From CANLBN01 sp050298695 (GTDB lineage: Bacteria > Pseudomonadota > Gammaproteobacteria > Pseudomonadales > Cellvibrionaceae), in assembly GCA_050298695.1 (NCBI GenBank), contig JBNKUQ010000061.1:1-18485 (forward strand): 18,485 nt of DNA. Reading direction: 5' to 3'. This document shows, piece after piece, positions 1-7,250 of the stretch. Within the stretch, counting starts at the first letter, position 1; every line of letters begins with the position of its first letter. The position numbers and the translations under genes were made by a program. The notes beneath the pieces are model-generated. The model ran no database searches. It was given only the letters and a program-made list of their open reading frames with translations, and had not been told where the DNA came from.

Positions 1-284
1 ATTGATTTTGTTTTTGTGTTTTTAATATTTTTTATTTTTGTTTTTTTTTGCACATATTATTCAAAAAAAAAATATAAAAATTTGTTTGTTTTTGTTTATT
101 GTTCAGTTGTTTATTAGCACGGCTATTTTTAGCATGACCAATACAACTATTACTATTATTTATACTTGGCCTATAGTGTAGACCATTATTTGTCATTAAC
201 TTATGGAAACGAACAGGCATTATGGCTTAACACTCAAGCAAAACACCAGTTCTCAGCACCAGAAATGTGTACTCTATCAAATGA
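1..284. other. AT-rich intergenic stretch downstream of rlmN
   Basis: This stretch contains no gene I can support. Positions 1-110 are nearly pure A/T with long T and A runs and a few isolated G or C, and the remainder is mildly AT-rich. A 62-codon minus-strand frame (32-220) crosses it. Its product is mostly Asn/Lys/Gln encoded by the low-complexity run, and the start has only a weak ribosome binding site, so I do not call it. The T-rich minus strand could contribute to ending rlmN transcription, but I see no GC-rich stem typical of an intrinsic terminator. Confidence 0.6.
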
Positions 285-1505
285 TTAAGTTCGAGGCACT
301 ATTTTGACAATATCTAATGGGGCTTTCTCTTCCTGAGACTGGCGATATCGAGCACTACGACGAGTGCGATCATTCACTTCACCGGACAACTGACCACAAG
401 CTGCATCGATATCGTCACCACGAGTGGTGCGAATAGTTGTTGTATGACCAGCCTTTATCAAAATATCTTGAAATCGGCGGAGCGCATTATTACTTACGCG
501 TTTGTAGTCAACTAAACCGAAAGGATTGAAGGGAATCAGGTTAATTTTAACGGGAATACCTTGTAAAAGCTCAGCGAGCTCATGTGCATGCTGGGGACGA
601 TCATTAACCTGATCAATTAAGGTGTATTCAATGGTTATCTTGCGGCGATTATCAGGCAAACCTTCGATATAACGCTTGGCCGAATCAAGCAGCATTGCAA
701 TAGGGTATTTTTTATTGATGGGAACAAGCTTATTGCGAAGCTCATCATTCGGAGCGTGTAGAGACACCGCAAGCGACACATCGGTTACCGCTCCCAAACG
801 GTCTAACGCAGGAACCACACCAGCTGTACTCAAGGTAACCCTGCGTTTAGATAGACCATAAGCATTATCATCCATCATCAATGTCATTGCATCAACGACA
901 TTATCAAAATTCATCAGGGGCTCACCCATCCCCATCATGACCACATTGGTCACAGCTCTAGGCCCTTTAGGCGTCAGCTGACCAAATGATTTTGCGGCAA
1001 CCCAAACCTGACCGATAATTTCTGCCGCTGAAAGATCTCGATTAAAACCCTGCTTGCCTGTCGCACAGAAACTGCAATCAAGCGAGCAACCTACTTGCGA
1101 GGAAACACAAAGCGTCCCTCTATCGCCCTCTGGAATGAAGACCGTTTCTACGGCATTTTTATCCCCACTAGAAGAGTTAAGGTCACTGACTTCGAACAAA
1201 AACTTACGCGTACCATCTGCCGAGTCCCACTGCCTAATGACATTTGGTCCCTGGATAACAGCGTGTCGCTTTAACTTTTCGCGCAATGCTTTACTAAGAT
1301 TGGACATGGCATCGAAGTCATCGACGCCATTTTGGTGAATCCACTTGAGGACTTGAGTTGCACGAAACGGCTTTTCGCCAATCGATTCAAAGAAAGCCGC
1401 CATAGCTTGAGGCGACAACCCGAGCAAATTGATTATTTGCCTGGGGGCTTTTTGAGTATTGATACCAACTGAATCAGTACTGGAAGAGGATGACTCAGTA
1501 GCCAT
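285..1505 (-). CDS. rlmN: Dual-specificity 23S rRNA/tRNA adenine-C2 methyltransferase RlmN
   Basis: Cytoplasmic radical-SAM enzyme. The family makes 2-methyladenosine at 23S rRNA A2503 and at A37 of some tRNAs, using a methylated cysteine intermediate. The [4Fe-4S] motif CxxxCxxC is visible at residues 140-147 (Cys140, Cys144, Cys147). The C-terminal methyl-carrying cysteine sits in RTTRGDDIDAACGQ, about residue 370. Other hallmarks are VETVFIPEGDRGTLCVSSQVGC and the MGMGEPL motif. The ATG at 1505 gives 406 residues, close to the family's usual 370-400; an in-frame GTG at 1511 would add two residues, but a GAG lies better placed for the ATG. The gene starts 33 bases after the ndk stop, so co-transcription with ndk is likely. 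Residues 5-20 are Ser-rich and probably disordered. The pilF/pilW gene often found downstream in gammaproteobacteria is absent here. Confidence 0.97.
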   Translation of the reverse strand: MATESSSSSTDSVGINTQKAPRQIINLLGLSPQAMAAFFESIGEKPFRATQVLKWIHQNGVDDFDAMSNLSKALREKLKRHAVIQGPNVIRQWDSADGTRKFLFEVSDLNSSSGDKNAVETVFIPEGDRGTLCVSSQVGCSLDCSFCATGKQGFNRDLSAAEIIGQVWVAAKSFGQLTPKGPRAVTNVVMMGMGEPLMNFDNVVDAMTLMMDDNAYGLSKRRVTLSTAGVVPALDRLGAVTDVSLAVSLHAPNDELRNKLVPINKKYPIAMLLDSAKRYIEGLPDNRRKITIEYTLIDQVNDRPQHAHELAELLQGIPVKINLIPFNPFGLVDYKRVSNNALRRFQDILIKAGHTTTIRTTRGDDIDAACGQLSGEVNDRTRRSARYRQSQEEKAPLDIVKIVPRT

Positions 1506-1538
1506 AATCACTCAAGGGGTAAGCCAAGATAGGAGCGA

Positions 1539-1964
1539 TTAGCGTGCGCAAATTTCGCTAGCATCGAAGAAGTAGCTAACCTCTCTTGCTGCCGATTCTG
1601 TGGAGTCTGAACCATGCACAGCATTAGCATCGATGGATTGCGCAAAATCAGCGCGAATAGTTCCTGCTTCAGCTTCTTGTGGATTAGTCGCCCCCATCAA
1701 ATCACGATTTTTCAACACAGCACCTTCACCCTCTAGCACTTGAACAACAACCGGGCCCGATGTCATGAACTCAACTAAGGCAGGGAAAAATGGTCTTTCT
1801 TTGTGCTCGGCATAGAAACCTTCTGCTTGTTCACGGCTAAGATGCAACATTTTGGCCGCCACAATTTTCAGACCAGCCTGTTCAAAACGAGCAATGATTT
1901 CTCCAATGACATTTTTAGCAACCGCATCGGGCTTGATAATAGAAAGTGTTCTTTCGACTGTCAC
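1539..1964 (-). CDS. ndk: Nucleoside diphosphate kinase
   Basis: Transfers the gamma-phosphate of ATP to NDPs through a phosphohistidine, balancing cellular NTP and dNTP pools. The product begins VERTLSIIKPDAVAKN after the initiator region, and the catalytic motif NAVHGSDS is present near residue 115; its His is the phosphorylated residue. I chose the GTG at 1964 (141 residues) because AGGAGA lies at an ideal distance upstream and the length matches the family (about 141-143). An in-frame ATG at 2045 would add 27 residues unlike any Ndk N-terminus. The leader from the predicted promoter is then about 125 bases. rlmN follows immediately, which fits a two-gene unit. Confidence 0.97.
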   Translation of the reverse strand: MTVERTLSIIKPDAVAKNVIGEIIARFEQAGLKIVAAKMLHLSREQAEGFYAEHKERPFFPALVEFMTSGPVVVQVLEGEGAVLKNRDLMGATNPQEAEAGTIRADFAQSIDANAVHGSDSTESAAREVSYFFDASEICAR

Positions 1965-2096
1965 GACAGTTTCTCCTGAAAAACAAAAATGAATGGTAGT
2001 CATAGGGCAAGTAAGTGCTAAAGCAGCTTGACAGGCGCGATACATCTTTGGAAGACGATATTCAACAAATAAGGACCCAGACTTAAAACGGGCGCC

Positions 2097-2125
2097 ATTG
2101 TAAGTATTTATATGTTTGGCATCAA
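2097..2125 (-). promoter_or_regulatory. Predicted sigma-70 promoter of ndk-rlmN
   Basis: On the minus strand a -35 element TTGATG (2120-2125) is separated by exactly 17 bases from a -10 element TACAAT (2097-2102). A GC-rich stretch GGCGCCCG follows immediately. The predicted transcript would start near 2090, leaving about 125 bases of leader before the ndk GTG. Four of six -35 and five of six -10 positions match consensus. No experimental support is available. Confidence 0.6.
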
Positions 2126-2556
2126 TAGCAGAGCACTATTTAAGCGAATTAAAAATAACAAATTACAGAAAAACCAAATAGTAATAAGCCGTCCAGTATA
2201 AAGAACATCGCTTTTATGCAAAAAAAATTGGTTTATTTCAAAAAAGATATCAAAAAGTAATATAGCTGTTTTTTAAACACAAATACGTTGGATTAAGTGA
2301 CAAAAAAGCAAAAACAACGTTAATTATATTGCACATAAAGCCTAAAAAAGCTAAAAAGGTGTACAGTGCTAAACTGACCATGCTTAAGCAAATGAATTCC
2401 TATGATTTCATTATTCTTAACGGCCTTGTTGAGCAAGAAAAGCAAATGAAATGATAAAACTGGGGACGATTACTTTATTTCTGTAGAACCTATCTATCAT
2501 CTACGCTGAAAAGTAAAAACTCTAAACAAAAACCGTTACACCATTAATTTACAACG
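2126..2556. other. AT-rich spacer between ndk promoter and lacI-type gene
   Basis: No convincing gene or RNA is visible in about 430 bases. Features seen are A/T runs, an 11-base direct repeat AAGCAAATGAA at 2386-2396 and 2440-2450, and a 24-codon plus-strand frame at 2380-2454 without a ribosome binding site. The promoter of the downstream regulator gene must lie here, but I could not pick a convincing -35/-10 pair. Confidence 0.5.
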
Positions 2557-3567
2557 ATGTCGATAAAAAAAGTAGCCAACATTGCTGGCGTATCCATTGC
2601 TACCGTCTCGCGTTATTTTAATAATCCAGAAAAGGTCAGTAAAAAAACCCAGGAGAAAGTACAAGGTGCTATAGATAAGATCAATTATTCACCCAATTCA
2701 CTCGCACAGAATCTACGTCGCGGAAAAACAGGGTTAATTATCGCTGTGGTACCTAAAATTAATGCTTCTGCGTACGAACCATTAACAAAACAACTGCATA
2801 GACTAGCAAATGAGTTTGGCTATTCCTTACTGGTAAAGCAATCCAATTACAATAGTCTCACCTTAGATTATTTTGAAAATATGATTCGTTGCAAACAAGC
2901 AGATGGTTTTGTAGTGTTGACCGGCCTCAACCAGCAAGAAGCAGGCAATACTAAGGCTTCCGAATCAATGCCAATCATATTGGCATGCGAACCACATATG
3001 GCGCCTTCTGATAGCATTCTGCCTTATTTAGCTGTCGATTATTACAAAGCGTCTCAAGAGGCAACCGAATATTTACTCAGCAATCGACACGAATGTATTG
3101 GTTTTATCGCTAGAAATTATGCATCAACAAGTATTCAACAGCAGCAAGCGGGTTACTTAAACGCCATGCGTAATGCGGGCCTAGAACAAAAAATACGCAT
3201 CATCAAACAGGAAGATCAGGCTCTCGATCTACAACAAAAATTAAACATTATACTGAAATCAAATCCTCGCCCTACGGCACTCTGCTGTGCTGATGATGAT
3301 ACGGCCATGGAACTCATGCACTGGATTAAGTTGTATGGCCTTACCATACCAGAGGATATTTCCATAATGGGCTTTAACAATACTTACTTCTCAAAACTTT
3401 GCGATCCGCCATTATCAACGGTACACAATCCGATGGATGACATTGGAGCCCAAGCAATGGACCTGCTCCTTCGCTTAATCGATAACCAAAACATCGACGA
3501 AGACCTTAAAAGCTTTGATCATAATATTATTATTCGCAGCTCAACCCGTGCGTTAGACAAAGAATAA
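2557..3567 (+). CDS. LacI-family transcriptional repressor
   Basis: Sugar-responsive DNA-binding regulator of 336 residues, the usual length for the family. The N-terminal helix-turn-helix and hinge (residues about 2-58) read IKKVANIAGVSIATVSRYFNN, then VSKKTQEKVQGAIDKINYSPNSLAQNLRRGKT, which is canonical. The remaining residues form a periplasmic-binding-protein-like effector domain, ending with the typical LSTVHNPMDDIGAQAMDLLLRLI. The effector is unknown. Its likely target is next door: a palindromic LacI-type operator lies 42 bases past its stop, inside the promoter of the SMP-30-like gene on the same strand. No ribosome binding site is obvious before the ATG, but the start is fixed by alignment to the family N-terminus. 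The gene sits in AT-rich DNA between two housekeeping blocks, which suggests an accessory unit. Confidence 0.93.
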   Translation: MSIKKVANIAGVSIATVSRYFNNPEKVSKKTQEKVQGAIDKINYSPNSLAQNLRRGKTGLIIAVVPKINASAYEPLTKQLHRLANEFGYSLLVKQSNYNSLTLDYFENMIRCKQADGFVVLTGLNQQEAGNTKASESMPIILACEPHMAPSDSILPYLAVDYYKASQEATEYLLSNRHECIGFIARNYASTSIQQQQAGYLNAMRNAGLEQKIRIIKQEDQALDLQQKLNIILKSNPRPTALCCADDDTAMELMHWIKLYGLTIPEDISIMGFNNTYFSKLCDPPLSTVHNPMDDIGAQAMDLLLRLIDNQNIDEDLKSFDHNIIIRSSTRALDKE

Positions 3568-3601
3568 TTTGTATTTATTGCATATCTATCGCTTTACACT
3601 A

Positions 3602-3630
3602 ATGACAAATGTAAACGTTATCAATATAAT
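3602..3630 (+). promoter_or_regulatory. Predicted promoter of the SMP-30-like gene
   Basis: The -35 element ATGACA (3602-3607, five of six matches) and a perfect -10 element TATAAT (3625-3630) are separated by exactly 17 bases. Transcription would begin near 3637, giving a leader of about 120 bases before the ATG at 3758. The spacer is almost entirely filled by a LacI-type operator, so occupancy would block RNA polymerase directly. Confidence 0.75.
3610..3623. promoter_or_regulatory. LacI-family operator in the promoter spacer
   Basis: The 14-base sequence TGTAAACGTTATCA is an imperfect palindrome around a central CG, the layout typical of LacI-family operators. Its half-sites TGTAAAC and TGATAAC agree at five of seven positions. 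It lies between the -35 and -10 elements and just downstream of the LacI-type gene, so that protein is the obvious binder. I see no second copy upstream of the regulator gene itself. Confidence 0.72.
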
Positions 3631-3757
3631 CCCCTTCGAGTTTGGAAAAACAAAACTAAAACAATAAAATGAATTCGCAAGCATAACGTCCTAATAGTGT
3701 TTTGCTTCGTAAAAGAGATATCTGCCATCAATATTATTATGACTTACAACATCACCT

Positions 3758-4633
3758 ATGACGCAATTTAATTGCATTACCACATTAACGGGGAGTGATA
3801 ATGCGCAACCCGTTTGGATTGATAGTCAAAGCTCTTTGTTTTGGGTCGATAATACCCATCGACGTCTTTATCAATATCACGAGCCTACGCAACAAATCAC
3901 TCATTGCGAGTTAGATGCGCCCATTTTGAGCTTGTCTCCCAGAATAGATAATGGTTTCATCGCTACCTTAGACGATGGCATCGGTTTTTATGATATGCAA
4001 ACGCGCAAAGTAACCTACATCTCTAAACCGGAACCGTTTGCAACCAATTACAAAACGATTGCAGGCGTTACTGACAATGACGGGAATTACTGGGCATTCA
4101 CTCGCCCGGATGAACCCTCAGTCACCAAACAAAGTAACCTCTATCAGTTATCCCCTAAAATGACCATGCAGCGTTTAACCAATGAAAATTGGCGCTGTTC
4201 TGCTCCCCCTGCTTTTTCAAAAGATGGCAAAAAGCTCTATCAAAGCTGTGGAGACAATCGTTACATTTATGTCACCACATTAAATGAAGCGGGGCAACCT
4301 CAACATACAGAGACTTTTTGTCGAGTATCAAAATCAGAAGGCCGACCGCACGGTCTTTGTATTGACGAAGAAAACTATCTATGGGTGTGTCATCAAGGTA
4401 TTGGAGTAATTAGTCGCTATAACCCTGATGGAGACAGAGTAGAAAAAATACGAGTCCCCGCAACGGGAATTAAGTATTGTACGTTTGGCGGAGAAAAATT
4501 GGATACACTATATTTTGTCACTGCAGGACTTAGCGAACCTACGCAAGAGCGCAAAAAAATACGTTATGCCGATACAATTATGAGCATTAAACCAGGGGTT
4601 AGCGGCTTACGCGTCAATCGTTTTGCCGGATAA
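3758..4633 (+). CDS. SMP-30/gluconolactonase-fold protein, probable pseudoenzyme
   Basis: Six-bladed beta-propeller of the SMP-30/gluconolactonase/LRE family (291 residues, no signal peptide, so cytoplasmic). Family landmarks are clear: QPVWIDSQSSLFWVD (17-31), AFSKDGKKLY (152-161), RPHGLCIDEENYLWV (196-210) and YCTFGGEKLDTLYFVTA (240-256). Aligned by eye, however, the divalent-metal ligands are replaced. The Glu of GEGPVW becomes Ala16, the Asn of SNGLAFS becomes Ala149 and the Asp of PDGLAVD becomes His198. The substrate-binding Asn of RFNDG becomes Ile101. Lactonase activity is therefore doubtful; a binding or sensory role, or altered chemistry, is possible. The gene is preceded by a LacI-type gene and operator, so expression probably responds to a sugar or sugar acid. 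No ribosome binding site is evident before the ATG. Confidence 0.85.
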   Translation: MTQFNCITTLTGSDNAQPVWIDSQSSLFWVDNTHRRLYQYHEPTQQITHCELDAPILSLSPRIDNGFIATLDDGIGFYDMQTRKVTYISKPEPFATNYKTIAGVTDNDGNYWAFTRPDEPSVTKQSNLYQLSPKMTMQRLTNENWRCSAPPAFSKDGKKLYQSCGDNRYIYVTTLNEAGQPQHTETFCRVSKSEGRPHGLCIDEENYLWVCHQGIGVISRYNPDGDRVEKIRVPATGIKYCTFGGEKLDTLYFVTAGLSEPTQERKKIRYADTIMSIKPGVSGLRVNRFAG

Positions 4634-4668
4634 AGTAAACAAGGCTTATCAAAAAACTCATACCATTT

Positions 4669-4747
4669 GTGGCCCTTACTTTAACGGTTTCTAGATTTAA
4701 GGGCACTTCCAAAAATTAGAATTTTTGAAGGCAATTTCTAGGGCCAC
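4669..4747. repeat. Nested inverted repeats between convergent genes
   Basis: The spacer between the convergent SMP-30-like gene and iscX is bounded by an 8-base inverted repeat, GTGGCCCT (4669-4676) and AGGGCCAC (4740-4747). The left arm can alternatively pair, as GCCCTTA (4672-4678), with TAAGGGC (4698-4704). Inside lies an AT-rich hairpin with arms at 4706-4717 and 4720-4730 (one bulged base). It may act as a two-way transcription end or be a small mobile-element relic. It has no U-run typical of an intrinsic terminator. Confidence 0.5.
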
Positions 4748-4750
4748 CAT

Positions 4751-4951
4751 TTACTCTAACTCTTCTATCCAGGCAGCTTGTATTGCTTCTAGAATTTTTT
4801 CACCACAGCGGTTCGGGTCATCTTCAAAACCATCAAGCTCCATCACCCACTGACGTAACTCAACAAAGTTTACATATCTAGGGTCAATATCTACTTTACT
4901 TTCGCTAAGCCCTATCGCGATATCATTGATGTCAGTCCACAATAATCCCAT
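4751..4951 (-). CDS. iscX: Fe-S cluster assembly protein IscX
   Basis: Small acidic protein (66 residues, the family's normal size) that binds IscS and modulates Fe-S assembly, possibly as an iron-dependent regulator or iron donor. The signature MGLLWTD, DIDPRYVNFVELRQWV, FEDDPNRCGEKILEAIQAAW aligns along its length with E. coli IscX (YfhJ). It is the last gene of the isc operon, starting 9 bases after the fdx stop, with AGAGGAA just before its ATG at the end of fdx. The presence of both hscBA and iscX marks a complete gammaproteobacterial isc set. Confidence 0.96.
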   Translation of the reverse strand: MGLLWTDINDIAIGLSESKVDIDPRYVNFVELRQWVMELDGFEDDPNRCGEKILEAIQAAWIEELE

Positions 4952-4960
4952 GATATTCCT

Positions 4961-5299
4961 CTAATGATTTTCAGACACCATATTAATGGTGTATTTGGGA
5001 ATTTCGATTACTAAATCTTCATCCCCCACAATGGCTTGACAGCTCAAACGGGAATCCGGCTCCAAACCCCACGCTTTATCCAGATAATCATCTTCGAGCT
5101 CGTCAGGTTCATTGAGAGAATCATAACCTTCGCGGACGATGACATGGCAAGTTGTACAAGCGCAACTCATTTCACAAGCATGCTCAATATCAATACCATT
5201 TTTTAATGCGGCCCGGCAAATGCTTTCTCCTGGCTCTACATCAATGGCTGCACCATCTGGACAAATTTCTGCGTGGGGTAGAAAAACAATTTTTGGCAT
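4961..5299 (-). CDS. fdx: ISC-type [2Fe-2S] ferredoxin
   Basis: Adrenodoxin-like ferredoxin of 112 residues that supplies electrons for Fe-S cluster assembly on IscU and IscS. The four cluster ligands are Cys42, Cys48, Cys51 and Cys87, in CEMSCACTTCHV and SRLSCQA, at the same positions as in E. coli Fdx. The following acidic run EPDELEDDYLDKAWGLEPDS is typical of the family's partner-binding helix. GAGG precedes the ATG at a good distance. The gene lies 15 bases after hscA and 9 bases before iscX, tightly packed in the operon. Confidence 0.97.
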   Translation of the reverse strand: MPKIVFLPHAEICPDGAAIDVEPGESICRAALKNGIDIEHACEMSCACTTCHVIVREGYDSLNEPDELEDDYLDKAWGLEPDSRLSCQAIVGDEDLVIEIPKYTINMVSENH

Positions 5300-5314
5300 T
5301 CAATAACCTCGATG

Positions 5315-7210
5315 TTATCCGTCATTGGAGTCGGAAGATAAGTAATTAAATTCTTCTAAATGATGTCCTGATAGCGCGTTCTTAATATTCGTATCCATAC
5401 GCCGCGACGCAAAGATATCGGATAACTGACTCACTCGATCAATTTCGTTACGTATAGCATCCGCATCACTTCCATTATGAATATTTTTTAGCTGCTCTAA
5501 TGCTTCACTTAGCTCTAAAAATTCATTTTCAGAAAGTAAATCGCGACCATTTTCTAATAAGGCTACCGATAATGCTTCTATCAGGCGCTCAGCTTCGACT
5601 TGCTGTTCACGTAGTGCACGAACAGCAACGTCTGCCTCTGCGTTTGCAAATGAATCTTTTAGCATATTAGCCACTTCATCATCACTCAAACCATAAGAAG
5701 GTTTGACAGTAATATCTGCAGCGATACCTGTCGATGTTTCCGTCGCACTAACACTCAACAAACCATCTGCATCGACTTGAAACACAATACGAATATGTGC
5801 GGCCCCGGCCACCATAGGCGGAATGCCCCGCAATTCGAATTTTGCGAGGGAACGACAATCACTGACTAGTTCACGCTCACCCTGAACAACATGAATCGAC
5901 ATCGCCGTCTGCCCATCTTTAAACGTCGTAAACTCTTGCGCTTTTACAGCAGGAATGGTGGTATTGCGATGTATAATTTTCTCAACCAAACCACCCATTG
6001 TCTCCAAACCAAGAGACAACGGAACAACATCTAGAAGAAGCAAATCGGTATCAGGTTTATTACCCACCAAAATATCAGCTTGTATTGCAGCACCAATAGC
6101 CACCACTTTATCGGGATCAATATCAACCAAAGGTGGCTTTGCAAAAAATTCGGCAACGCGTTCGCGTACTACCAAACTACGAGTTGAACCACCAACCATC
6201 ACGATATCACTGACACTTTCTTTATCAATTCCCGCGTCTCTTAGACTGCGTTTACACGACAATAAGGTTTTAACAACCAGAGGATCAATTAATTCAGAAA
6301 ATTTTTCGCGAGTTAAGCTCACTGTTTTTTTGACATCATTATAAATATACTCACCTGATGCTATTGCTTGCTCTGTGAGCTGCTCTTTTAAATGACAAGC
6401 AAGATTTAACAAGCGCCGCTCTTGTTCTGGTGAGCGCTCGATATCGAGAGCCAAATCTTTACACAAGTAATTCATTATTGCGTAATCGAAATCATCACCA
6501 CCCAATGCCGAATCACCGCCCGTGGCCAATACTTCAAAGATACCCTCGCTTAAACGCAAAATGGAAATATCGAAGGTACCACCGCCTAGATCGTAGACTG
6601 CAATAATGCCACTATCTTTTTTATCCAAGCCGTAAGCAACTGCTGCCGCCGTTGGTTCGTTCAACAAACGCATTACCTTAAGATTCGCTAATTTAGCTGC
6701 GTCTTTTGTTGCCTGCCGCTGCGCATCATCAAAGTACGCGGGCACAGTAATCACAACCCCATCTAATTCGCCACCAAGGGTATCGCGACCTCGTTTAGCT
6801 AACTCACCAAGAATATCTGCCGAAACTTCAATAGGCGTTTTATCACCTGCGACTGTACGAAGCTTAGGAACACTTGAGTCAGTTTCAACAAACTCGTAAG
6901 CAAACTGCTGATCACTATTTTTAAGTTCAGCACCACTCTTTCCCATTAAACGTTTAACCGATATCAGGGTATTCATCGGATCAAAAGCTGCTGCAGACTT
7001 GGCTTCAAGCCCGATAATTTTCGATTCGGTGGTATAGCGAACCACTGAAGGTAAAAGCACGTTACCCTCCATATCGGGCAACGTTTCTGCCTGACCATTA
7101 CGCACGGTGGCCACTAGCGAGTTGGTTGTTCCCAAGTCAATACCAATGGCTCGCTTGTTCGCATGAGGTTCAGGCGATTGCCCCGGTTCAGCAATCTGTA
7201 GTAATGCCAT
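5315..7210 (-). CDS. hscA: Hsp70-type chaperone HscA
   Basis: ATP-dependent chaperone specialised for Fe-S assembly. With HscB it binds the LPPVK motif of IscU and drives cluster transfer to acceptor proteins. The N-terminus MALLQIAEPGQSPEPH followed by GIDLGTTNSLVATVRNGQ (residues 23-40) is diagnostic of HscA rather than DnaK. AVYDLGGGTFDISIL and VGGSTRSLVVRERV are the Hsp70 ATPase motifs, and DVVPLSLGLETMGG marks the linker to the substrate domain. I chose the ATG at 7210 (631 residues) because AAGGTAA precedes it and the start aligns with E. coli HscA. The frame stays open 17 codons further up, overlapping the end of hscB, but that extension has no family support. The gap from hscB is then 40 bases. 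The family in E. coli is 616 residues. Confidence 0.97.
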   Translation of the reverse strand: MALLQIAEPGQSPEPHANKRAIGIDLGTTNSLVATVRNGQAETLPDMEGNVLLPSVVRYTTESKIIGLEAKSAAAFDPMNTLISVKRLMGKSGAELKNSDQQFAYEFVETDSSVPKLRTVAGDKTPIEVSADILGELAKRGRDTLGGELDGVVITVPAYFDDAQRQATKDAAKLANLKVMRLLNEPTAAAVAYGLDKKDSGIIAVYDLGGGTFDISILRLSEGIFEVLATGGDSALGGDDFDYAIMNYLCKDLALDIERSPEQERRLLNLACHLKEQLTEQAIASGEYIYNDVKKTVSLTREKFSELIDPLVVKTLLSCKRSLRDAGIDKESVSDIVMVGGSTRSLVVRERVAEFFAKPPLVDIDPDKVVAIGAAIQADILVGNKPDTDLLLLDVVPLSLGLETMGGLVEKIIHRNTTIPAVKAQEFTTFKDGQTAMSIHVVQGERELVSDCRSLAKFELRGIPPMVAGAAHIRIVFQVDADGLLSVSATETSTGIAADITVKPSYGLSDDEVANMLKDSFANAEADVAVRALREQQVEAERLIEALSVALLENGRDLLSENEFLELSEALEQLKNIHNGSDADAIRNEIDRVSQLSDIFASRRMDTNIKNALSGHHLEEFNYLSSDSNDG

Positions 7211-7250
7211 AGTATTACCTTTTTTAATGGACCCTTGTATTGGTTTGGTG

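Noticed and set aside
32..220. 62-codon minus-strand frame after rlmN
   Set aside because: The product is dominated by Asn, Lys and Gln from low-complexity A/T sequence, the ribosome binding site is weak and no family resemblance is seen.
2386..2450. Direct repeat AAGCAAATGAA (two copies, 54 bases apart)
   Set aside because: Eleven A-rich bases repeated twice in AT-rich DNA is plausible by chance, and the copies are not positioned on a recognisable promoter.
2380..2454. 24-codon plus-strand frame (MLKQMNSYDFIILNG...) upstream of the LacI-type gene
   Set aside because: It has no ribosome binding site, is very short and lies in AT-rich DNA where such frames arise by chance; conservation data would be needed to revive it.
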